From Pseudomonadota bacterium (GTDB lineage Bacteria > Myxococcota > Myxococcia > Myxococcales > Anaeromyxobacteraceae), in assembly GCA_023419875.1 (NCBI GenBank), contig JAEZXM010000589.1:1-12262 (forward strand): a stretch of DNA of 12,262 nucleotides. The letters run 5' to 3'. Positions 6,859 through 12,262 of this stretch are shown in pieces. The stretch's first letter is position 1; each line of letters starts with the position of its first letter. The notes beneath the pieces are model-generated. The model saw only the letters and a program-made list of their open reading frames with translations. It searched no databases and was not told the origin of the DNA. Made by a program: the position numbers and the translations under genes.

Positions 6859-8196
6859 TCACTCGTTGTACTTCGCGACCATCCCGTCGATGGAGCGGTA
6901 GACCGCGTTGCCCGTGGCAGTGGTGGCGACCGCGGTCCTCTCCGCCTGGGCCGACGTTCCGGCGAAGTCGGCCCCGAGCTGCTCCCATTGCTCGGCCGTC
7001 GGGTTCCAGCGTAGGACCTTCACGAACCCGCCCGACGTGGCGAGCACCACGGGAAGCGTGTCGTTGAACGCGGAGAGCTCCTTCGCGCCGGTGATCCCGT
7101 CGGACATGGGCTGCCACACGCTGGAGCTGAAGCTCCATCGCAGCGGTGCGCCGCCGACGAGCGCGATCGGGATGCCGCCGTACGCGCCGACCGCGGTCAC
7201 GTCGCTGACGCTGCCGAGCGTCGTGAAGGTGCCGGTCGAGCTCGGGGTCGCATCGGGCAGCCTGCGGACGGCCGTGCCGTTCCCGATTACGACGCCCAGG
7301 CCGTCTGCCCCGAACCCCGTCAGGCTGACCGACCACGTGAACCCAAGACAGGCCCGGGCCTCCCAGGCTGCGCCGGGTTGCCAGGGAGCGCCGCTCAACC
7401 GGTACACGCAAACGCGGCCGCAGCCGCTCTGGGTGCCGGCATTGCACGATCCCGAGGAGTAGGCGTTTGCGAACGCCACGTGGAGTGCGCCTCCCTCGTG
7501 GGCGAGGGCGGTCCCGAGGGACGGGGTCGACTGCGCGGGGATGGTGTTCCCGACCGTGGACCAGCTCCCGGAGGCGTACCGGCGGACGACGTACGGGTTG
7601 CCGCCCAGGACGACCAGGGGGGCCCCGTCCCCCGGGTCGGCGAGGAGGGCGATCGTCGTCGCCGTGCCGGGGCTCGCGAGCGCGTCCCAGCTCGAGCCGT
7701 TCCAGCGGCTCACCTGGACCGCCGTACCCGAGAGCCAGGCAACGACGGGCCCGGTCGGACCGGCGGCGAGGCGCAGGCCCGCCGCGGTGGTGAGCTGCTC
7801 GCCGTAGGGGATCCACTCCGGGTACGTCCAGCCGAGGCTGGGCTGCGGATCCGCCAGGTTTCCGAAGATGTCCTCCACCCCCGACAGCGTGACGGTCACG
7901 TTCGCTGGCAGCGTGGAGACGGCGGGGGGATCGATGACGATGGTCTTCGTGTCATCCGCCGAGCGGCGAGCGCCGACGGAGACCGGCACGCCATCGACCT
8001 CGACCTGCACCTCGAACGTCTCCTGGACCGTCTCGTCGAACGTGAACAGGATCTCGGCGCCGATCGGAACGAGCGTGCTCCCGTCCTCGGGTGACCACGA
8101 CACGAGCTCCGGGGGAGTTCGGTCGTTGATGTCGGGTACGCCGCCGCCGCACCCCACCCACAACACGAGTACCAGAGCTGCCGGAACACGACGCAT
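6859..8196 (-). CDS. Lipoprotein with bacterial Ig-like domain and propeller-like body
   Basis: A predicted exported protein of 445 residues whose function is not recognised. ATG 8196 is chosen over the upstream ATG 8295 because GGAGG (8205-8209) lies 8 nt before it and the signal peptide begins there. The hydrophobic stretch ends at WVGC (Cys16); tryptophan at -3 is unusual for a lipobox, so lipidation is likely but not certain. Residues about 27-125 fit a Big_5/SbsA-type Ig-like domain (TPPELVSWSPEDGSTLVP at its start). Residues about 130-445 contain repeated short beta motifs (RWNGSSWDAL, RYASGSWSTVG, LRWSFSSSVWQPM, LRWNPTAEQWEQLG), as in a five- to seven-bladed propeller. Four cysteines in residues 251-283 could form disulfides. 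Its last 30 residues have a diverged copy just upstream of the gene (8296-8371). A ligand-binding or surface scaffold role is inference only. Confidence 0.85.
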   Translation of the reverse strand: MRRVPAALVLVLWVGCGGGVPDINDRTPPELVSWSPEDGSTLVPIGAEILFTFDETVQETFEVQVEVDGVPVSVGARRSADDTKTIVIDPPAVSTLPANVTVTLSGVEDIFGNLADPQPSLGWTYPEWIPYGEQLTTAAGLRLAAGPTGPVVAWLSGTAVQVSRWNGSSWDALASPGTATTIALLADPGDGAPLVVLGGNPYVVRRYASGSWSTVGNTIPAQSTPSLGTALAHEGGALHVAFANAYSSGSCNAGTQSGCGRVCVYRLSGAPWQPGAAWEARACLGFTWSVSLTGFGADGLGVVIGNGTAVRRLPDATPSSTGTFTTLGSVSDVTAVGAYGGIPIALVGGAPLRWSFSSSVWQPMSDGITGAKELSAFNDTLPVVLATSGGFVKVLRWNPTAEQWEQLGADFAGTSAQAERTAVATTATGNAVYRSIDGMVAKYNE

Positions 8197-8200
8197 GTCG

Positions 8201-8210
8201 TCCCCCTCCC
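8201..8210 (-). promoter_or_regulatory. Shine-Dalgarno fixing the Ig-like lipoprotein start
   Basis: On the minus strand this reads GGGAGGGGGA, with the GGAGG core 8 nt before ATG 8196. This is the strongest ribosome-binding signal in the window and excludes the 33-residue N-terminal extension that the open frame would allow. Confidence 0.75.
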
Positions 8211-8295
8211 GAGAAATGGACCGCCGGAGCAAGCAAGCATCCCACACGAGTTCTGGAGGGGCAACGGGCGACGCGGACGTGAGCTGCGCTTCCAC

Positions 8296-8371
8296 TCGTA
8301 GTACTTCGCCACCAGTCCGTCGATGGCGCGGCAGACCTCGCTGCCCTGAAGCGGAAGCTGGGGGGTGATCG
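8296..8371 (-). pseudogene. Relic of a paralogous gene tail (copy of the Ig-like lipoprotein C-terminus)
   Basis: Translated on the minus strand this stretch ends CRAIDGLVAKYYE and is followed by TGG. The Ig-like lipoprotein ends YRSIDGMVAKYNE, followed by TGA. Similarity covers about 24 codons, including the upstream VAIT versus VATT, with a 4-codon length difference between them. There is no start and no stop, and the similarity begins at the stop codon of the AGE-family gene. Most likely a tandem copy of the lipoprotein gene was deleted except for its 3' end. A weaker alternative is that only a fragment was copied here. Confidence 0.6.
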
Positions 8372-9985
8372 CTACCGCGGCCCCGTGGCCCTCGGCACCG
8401 GCGCGAACGTCACCCGGAACTCGCCGCCGACGCCCGCAGGCACGGTGAGCGTCCGCGCCGCGCCGTCGAACGCTGCATACGGCTGCCCCTCGAGCCGGAC
8501 CTCCCGGATGACGAGCGTCCCCGCCTCCATCGCGATGGGATCGAGCGGCATCGTGCGCGCGACGGGCGCCGGCTCGATGGCGTAGTGGAGCGTCACCGGC
8601 CGGCGCTTCAGGAACAGGTTCCCGTAGAGGTAGACGAACCAGCCGGTCTCCAGCGTGTGGTAGCCGGCCTTCCAGTAGTGGCCCTTCCGGCGCGAGGGGA
8701 CGATCGCGCCGCTCGGGTCGCTGCTCTCGTAGGCGTCGCCGTGCACGGGGTCGACGAGGTGCCGGGCGAAGAAGTCGGCCGACTCGTCGGCCATCTGGAG
8801 GTAGGCGACGTTCCCGGTGAGGTGCCAGCCGGTGAGCCCGGCGGTGATCGCCTGCTCGAGCGTCCACCAGTTCTTCTCGAACCCGCTGAGCTGGCCCTTC
8901 CGCGAGTCGCCCACGTAGTACGGCCCCCCGTGCTGCTCGTCCCACGCCGTCGCCCGCACCTGCCGGAGGAGCTCCTCCGCGCCGGCGAGGTACTCGGGCC
9001 GGGGCTCGACCATGTACGCCCGGTTCAGGCACCACGCCGCCTTGAGCACGTGGCCCACGAAGAAGAACCCGTCCTCGGTCTCGCGCCAGTCCGAGTCGAA
9101 CTTCTCGGCGAAGCCGAGCGTGCGGGTGCGGGCGGTGGGGAGGAGCCGCTCCACGATCGCGTCGGCGAGCGCGAGCAGCCGGGCGCGGTGTCCCTCGTCG
9201 CGGGTGAGCAGATACAGCGACAAGCCGTGCGTGGTGATCCCGTCCACCGTGGGCGTGAACCCCTTCTCGCGCGGGTGGCTCCAGTCGTGGTCGGCGGTCT
9301 CGAAGTAACCCTCGAACCCCGGCCGCGGGTCCCAGAGCTTCTCGTCGATCACCCGGCGGCCCCGGAGCAGGAAGGCGAGGTCCTCGGGGGCGCGGTCCGC
9401 GTCGTACACGGCCGCGATGCCCAGGAGCGCGTAGTGCTGCCAGAACGACCACTTCTGGTCGGCCATCGCGTTCGCCCGGGTGAGATCGACGCTGTCGCCC
9501 CGCCGGTCGAGGGTCGCGTGGAAGCCGCCGTGCTTCTCGTCCCAGCCCTCCTCCCGCAGGAAGGCGAGGGCGCGGCGCGCGGCCTCGAGGTACTTTCGGT
9601 CCCCGGTCACCATGTAGGCGCGGGCGAACCCGTAGGCGTTGCGACTCTGGGTGAGCGTGGTCTTGAGGTCCTTTCCCTCGGGCCTCCCGTCACGCGCGAC
9701 GTCGGTGAAGAAGCCGCCGTGCTCCGGGTCGTGGGAGCGCAGCCAGAGGTCCGCGCTCGCCCGCATGAAGTCCACCGCGAGGTTCGGGTCGCGGAGCCAC
9801 GCGGAGCGGAGGTCGAGCCGGATCCCCAGCCCACCGCCCTTCGAGGGCTCGCTCGCGAATGCGGCGGTCGGCCTCTCGGGCGGCGCATGGGCGCACGCGC
9901 ACGCCCAGAGGGCCGCGATCGCCAGGACCAGCACCGCCGCACGGGGGGACCACCGCTCGCCTCGGATCACCGACGTCGCTCGCAT
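8372..9985 (-). CDS. AGE-family (N-acylglucosamine / cellobiose 2-epimerase fold) lipoprotein
   Basis: A 537-residue protein of the (alpha/alpha)6-barrel AGE family, whose members epimerise or isomerise sugars. ATG 9985 starts a signal peptide (RGERWSPRAAVLVLAIAAL) ending in LWAC (Cys29), so it is probably exported and lipid-anchored; known AGE enzymes are mostly cytoplasmic. Repeated HGGF-type helical-hairpin motifs occur at about 89-92, 152-155 and 352-354. His254, His312 (GHVLKAAW), Trp374, Trp438 and His443 (YHTLE) match the spacing of the catalytic or binding residues of cellobiose 2-epimerases, where the two catalytic histidines are 131 apart, as here. However, the usual GHxxE motif is GHVLK, and the WWxxAEA motif reads WWTLEQA, so catalysis may differ or be lost. 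Residues about 462-537 form a beta-rich extension. No Shine-Dalgarno is visible; the gene follows the caspase gene by 46 bp and may depend on it for transcription. Confidence 0.8.
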   Translation of the reverse strand: MRATSVIRGERWSPRAAVLVLAIAALWACACAHAPPERPTAAFASEPSKGGGLGIRLDLRSAWLRDPNLAVDFMRASADLWLRSHDPEHGGFFTDVARDGRPEGKDLKTTLTQSRNAYGFARAYMVTGDRKYLEAARRALAFLREEGWDEKHGGFHATLDRRGDSVDLTRANAMADQKWSFWQHYALLGIAAVYDADRAPEDLAFLLRGRRVIDEKLWDPRPGFEGYFETADHDWSHPREKGFTPTVDGITTHGLSLYLLTRDEGHRARLLALADAIVERLLPTARTRTLGFAEKFDSDWRETEDGFFFVGHVLKAAWCLNRAYMVEPRPEYLAGAEELLRQVRATAWDEQHGGPYYVGDSRKGQLSGFEKNWWTLEQAITAGLTGWHLTGNVAYLQMADESADFFARHLVDPVHGDAYESSDPSGAIVPSRRKGHYWKAGYHTLETGWFVYLYGNLFLKRRPVTLHYAIEPAPVARTMPLDPIAMEAGTLVIREVRLEGQPYAAFDGAARTLTVPAGVGGEFRVTFAPVPRATGPR

Positions 9986-10031
9986 GCGGGAGAGGAGAGC
10001 ACGTCCGCCCGCGGCGGTCACGTCGGCCGTG

Positions 10032-11597
10032 CTACATGCGCGTGCCGAGTCCGAGCGCCATACGGAAGGTGAACGAGGGCTGGAGCCCGGTCGCGGCCCG
10101 GTCCGCGCGCTCCACCGTGTAGAGGTACGTCGGGGCCGCGGCCGAGAGGTAGAGGTACGTGCGGCGGCCGACGTCGCGCGACACCAGCACCACGGGGGCG
10201 AGCTGCAGGGCCGCCGCGGTGCTCGAGGGCGCCTCGCGATCCGATCGGAACGCCTTGTGGAAGATCGAGGCGCCGGCCAGCGCCCCCGCCTCCAGCGAGA
10301 ACCCCGGGAAGTCCCAGGCGTGCGTCGCGCCGAACTCGAGATCGAAGGCGTCCTCCGTCGTCCGGATGCCCGGCGCGCCGGTGAACCCGCTCCGGCACCA
10401 GCCCGCGCGGGCCTGGAACGTGACCCGGCGCAGCGCGACCGAGACGCCGGCCGCCGCGCCGGAGCAGGGCGCACCTTCGATCTCCGAGAGCGGGCCCCGC
10501 GCCCGCCCCTCGATCTCGATCGAGAAGGCCGAGCGGACGTCGCCGCCGCCCTTGCGGACGAGGCGCGCGTAGGCGAGCCGCTCGAGCCGCCCCGGGTCCA
10601 CGGCGACGGTCGCGCCCGCGGCCGCGGCGACGGGACCTTCGACGATCTCCTCGGGGCCCCGCCCCCGCACGAAGTAGGTCCCGGCGCGCAGGGAGAGACG
10701 CCGGACCCGATCGTCGCTCCCGATCTCGCCGGTCACCGGCCCGTCGGCCGAGCCCGCGAAGACGAGCCAGGTACGCCCGGCAGGGAACTCGAGCCAGCCG
10801 CGGTTCCGGCCGTCCCGGCCCAGGGAAGCGAGCACCACGTCGCCGTGGCCGCGGACGTCGTAGCGGAAGGTGGGGTGCTGGAGCCCTGACCGCGAGCGGC
10901 TCGAGCCGCGGACGGTCGCGTCGTAGGCGTGGCGGTACGCCTCCTCGAGGGTCACCAGGCCGTCCCCGTCGGCGTCCGCCGCCCCGAGGAGGCCCGAGAC
11001 CAGCGCGTGGGTGAAGAAGCTCCCGCGCAGCTCGTCGGACTCCTGGCTGTCCTCGGAGGCCGAGCTGGAGGTGAGGAAGACCGCGCCCTCGCCCGGGAGC
11101 CGCTCGCTCACCGCGAGCTCGAAGGGCGGGATAGGCGTGCCGCCCTTCACGCGGGTGAGCGCGCCGGAGCGGCAGGCGTCGAGCACGAGCATGCGGAACC
11201 CGGCCGCCGAGCCGCGCACGAGCTGCTCCAGCTCTCCGAGCTCGAGCGAGGTCGCCCCGAGGTGGAGCGCGGACGCGTCCGCGTGGCCGGAGTAGTAGAC
11301 GAGGAGCATCGTCTCGTGGCCCGCGTCGCGGATGCGCTGGTTCACGGCGATGAGCGCGCGCCGGACGGTGTCCGCGTCCTGGCCGCGCAGGACGACCAGG
11401 TTCTCCGGCCGGACGCCGCTCACCTCCTGCAGCACGTCCGCCACCCGGGCCGCGTCCGCCTCGGCCCACCGCAGCGGCGCCTCCGGCGGCTGGCCGGCGT
11501 CGTTCCCGACCACCACCGCGAACCGCTCCACCTGCGCCGCCCCGCGCGCCGGCAGCGCCAGCAGCGCGGCGCCGATCAGCGCTTGACGAACGTCCAT
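10032..11597 (-). CDS. Caspase-like (C14) protease with EF-hand loop and C-terminal barrel-like region
   Basis: A 521-residue protein. ATG 11597 is chosen because AGGTGA (11602-11607) precedes it by 4 nt and a signal peptide ending ARGAAQ follows; the GTG at 11612 has no properly spaced ribosome-binding signal. Residues about 25-250 are a caspase/metacaspase fold with catalytic His105 (YYSGHAD) and Cys142 (LDACRSG), cutting after basic or acidic residues in known relatives. Residues 208-219 (DADGDGLVTLEE) form a canonical 12-residue EF-hand loop, which suggests calcium control. Residues about 265-340 are beta-rich, and about 380-521 alternate aromatic and polar residues as in an outer-membrane barrel. 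Cellular location is therefore probably periplasm or outer membrane. It overlaps the upstream zinc-finger gene by 22 bp, indicating translational coupling. The caspase domain is secure; the barrel is inferred and the substrate unknown. Confidence 0.88.
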   Translation of the reverse strand: MDVRQALIGAALLALPARGAAQVERFAVVVGNDAGQPPEAPLRWAEADAARVADVLQEVSGVRPENLVVLRGQDADTVRRALIAVNQRIRDAGHETMLLVYYSGHADASALHLGATSLELGELEQLVRGSAAGFRMLVLDACRSGALTRVKGGTPIPPFELAVSERLPGEGAVFLTSSSASEDSQESDELRGSFFTHALVSGLLGAADADGDGLVTLEEAYRHAYDATVRGSSRSRSGLQHPTFRYDVRGHGDVVLASLGRDGRNRGWLEFPAGRTWLVFAGSADGPVTGEIGSDDRVRRLSLRAGTYFVRGRGPEEIVEGPVAAAAGATVAVDPGRLERLAYARLVRKGGGDVRSAFSIEIEGRARGPLSEIEGAPCSGAAAGVSVALRRVTFQARAGWCRSGFTGAPGIRTTEDAFDLEFGATHAWDFPGFSLEAGALAGASIFHKAFRSDREAPSSTAAALQLAPVVLVSRDVGRRTYLYLSAAAPTYLYTVERADRAATGLQPSFTFRMALGLGTRM

Positions 11598-12262
11598 CCC
11601 GTCACCTGGCACCCTTCGGGCGCGGCGCCCGCGGCGGCGGCGTCCACCAGCGCGCGCACCGGCGCGAGCGGGAGCGGGCGGTCGCAGAAGAGGCCGAAGA
11701 CCCGCTCTTCACCCGTCGTCTCGTCGAGGCGGGTGGCGAGCGGGAGGGCCACGTCGCTCCCCGCCGGCATCTCCGCCGCCCGGTCGCCGATCGGGAAGTA
11801 GACGGAGGCGCGGCCCGCCGGGTCCAGGCTCAGCACCGCCACGTAGGCCGGCCGCGGCAGCGAGACCGCGAACCGGACCGCGTCCCCCGGCGCCACCTTC
11901 TCTCCCGGCTCGGCCCGCCGGACCTGGTCCCCGTGCTGGACGTACATCGAGAGCATCGGTGCCGCGCCCTTGGTCCGCGTCCCGGTCTCCCCCGCGGGCA
12001 GGAACAGGAAGATCCCAGCAGCGGCCGCCGCCAGCGCGCCGGCGCCGTACCCGGCCCAGCGGAACCGGTCCCGCGGACGCCGCGCCGGGGGCGCCGCGGG
12101 CCGCAGAGGGGGGAGGGGTTCCGCCCGCGCCCGTTCCAGCCCCTCGAGCGCGGTCCGGCAGGCCTCGCAGCCGGCCACGTGCGCCGCGAGCGCGTCCGCC
12201 TCCGCGCGCGGCAGCTCCCCCGCCATCCAGCGATCGAGCCGCAGGGCCGAGGTGCACGCCGG
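11576..12262 (-). CDS. Zinc-finger anti-sigma-like membrane protein with DUF4384-like domain (5' end outside window)
   Basis: The frame stays open to the right edge, reading PACTSALRLDRW before the first internal ATG at 12226, so the true start lies outside and the gene is partial here. Numbered from ATG 12226, His16-x3-Cys20-x2-Cys23 is a zf-HC2 type zinc motif, and the Cys in PAC is a plausible fourth ligand. This favours the longer form. A proline/arginine-rich linker leads to one membrane segment (about residues 57-77). The rest, about 90-216, resembles DUF4384: PGEKVAPGDAVRFAV, then YVAVLSLDPAGRASVYFP. Zinc-finger anti-sigma factors bind ECF sigma factors in the cytoplasm and release them on an envelope signal; a sigma gene may lie just beyond the edge. 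The stop overlaps the caspase gene by 22 bp. An anti-sigma role is inference; the domain order is what the sequence shows. Confidence 0.8.
   Translation of the reverse strand, partial: PACTSALRLDRWMAGELPRAEADALAAHVAGCEACRTALEGLERARAEPLPPLRPAAPPARRPRDRFRWAGYGAGALAAAAAGIFLFLPAGETGTRTKGAAPMLSMYVQHGDQVRRAEPGEKVAPGDAVRFAVSLPRPAYVAVLSLDPAGRASVYFPIGDRAAEMPAGSDVALPLATRLDETTGEERVFGLFCDRPLPLAPVRALVDAAAAGAAPEGCQVTGWTFVKR

Noticed and set aside
8197..8295. N-terminal extension of the Ig-like lipoprotein to ATG 8295
   Set aside because: It would put 33 unrelated residues before the signal peptide, and the strong GGAGG is positioned for ATG 8196.
8585..10072. Plus-strand open frame antisense to the AGE-family gene
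   Set aside because: It has no recognisable motif and biased composition (Val/Arg/Glu/Pro/Gly), and the minus strand carries conserved family residues with correct spacing.
9639..10889. Plus-strand open frame spanning the AGE/caspase gene boundary
   Set aside because: It runs antisense across two well-supported genes and has low-complexity Arg/Ala/Gly-rich translation.
10018..11469. Minus-strand open frame overlapping the caspase gene in another frame
   Set aside because: Its translation is nearly all Arg/Gly/Ala/Pro, whereas the chosen frame has the His/Cys dyad and the EF-hand loop.

Overview
The window is a GC-rich (about 70%) bacterial chromosome segment with strong third-position G/C bias, which is why almost every frame is open and antisense frames look long. 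A caspase-fold protein, a zinc-finger anti-sigma-like protein, FG-GAP propellers and a multimodular xylan-degrading lipoprotein together suggest a myxobacterium-like Myxococcota (Anaeromyxobacter/Myxococcus relatives). That assignment is inferred from gene style, not from a marker gene.

Layout. Positions 1-123 form a control region with three short inverted repeats, one of them close to a LacI-family operator. Positions 124-4140 (+) encode a 1338-residue lipoprotein: a GH10 endo-xylanase, three tandem [malectin-like + InlB-type] units and a C-terminal CE1 feruloyl-esterase-type domain. A 186-bp gap (4141-4326) separates it from a convergent minus-strand series. In transcription order from the right edge this series is: (a) a zinc-finger/membrane/DUF4384-like protein whose start lies outside the window (11576-12262); (b) a caspase-like protease with an EF-hand loop and a beta-rich, barrel-like C-terminus (10032-11597), overlapping (a) by 22 bp; (c) a predicted lipoprotein of the N-acylglucosamine/cellobiose 2-epimerase (AGE) fold (8372-9985); (d) a short relic of a duplicated gene tail (about 8296-8371); (e) a lipoprotein with a bacterial Ig-like domain and a propeller-like body (6859-8196); (f) a lipoprotein with three InlB-type repeats, an FN3-like segment and a seven-bladed FG-GAP propeller (4327-6681).

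How the genes may work together. Four neighbouring genes encode predicted exported lipoproteins. The xylanase/feruloyl esterase would cut feruloylated xylan at the cell surface. The exported AGE-fold protein would bind or epimerise a saccharide outside the cytoplasm. The two propeller lipoproteins would serve as surface adhesion or binding scaffolds. The caspase plus zinc-finger/DUF4384 pair looks like a separate, translationally coupled envelope-signalling or proteolysis unit, probably with an ECF sigma-factor gene just beyond the right edge.

The points most worth following are: the AGE-fold lipoprotein, which keeps the catalytic histidines but has changed glutamate positions; the caspase/EF-hand/barrel protein and its split DUF4384 partner; the tail relic that points to a lost paralogue; the changed sugar-contact residues of the GH10 domain; and the operator-like palindromes upstream of the xylanase. 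No tRNA, rRNA, CRISPR array, insertion sequence or integrase was seen.
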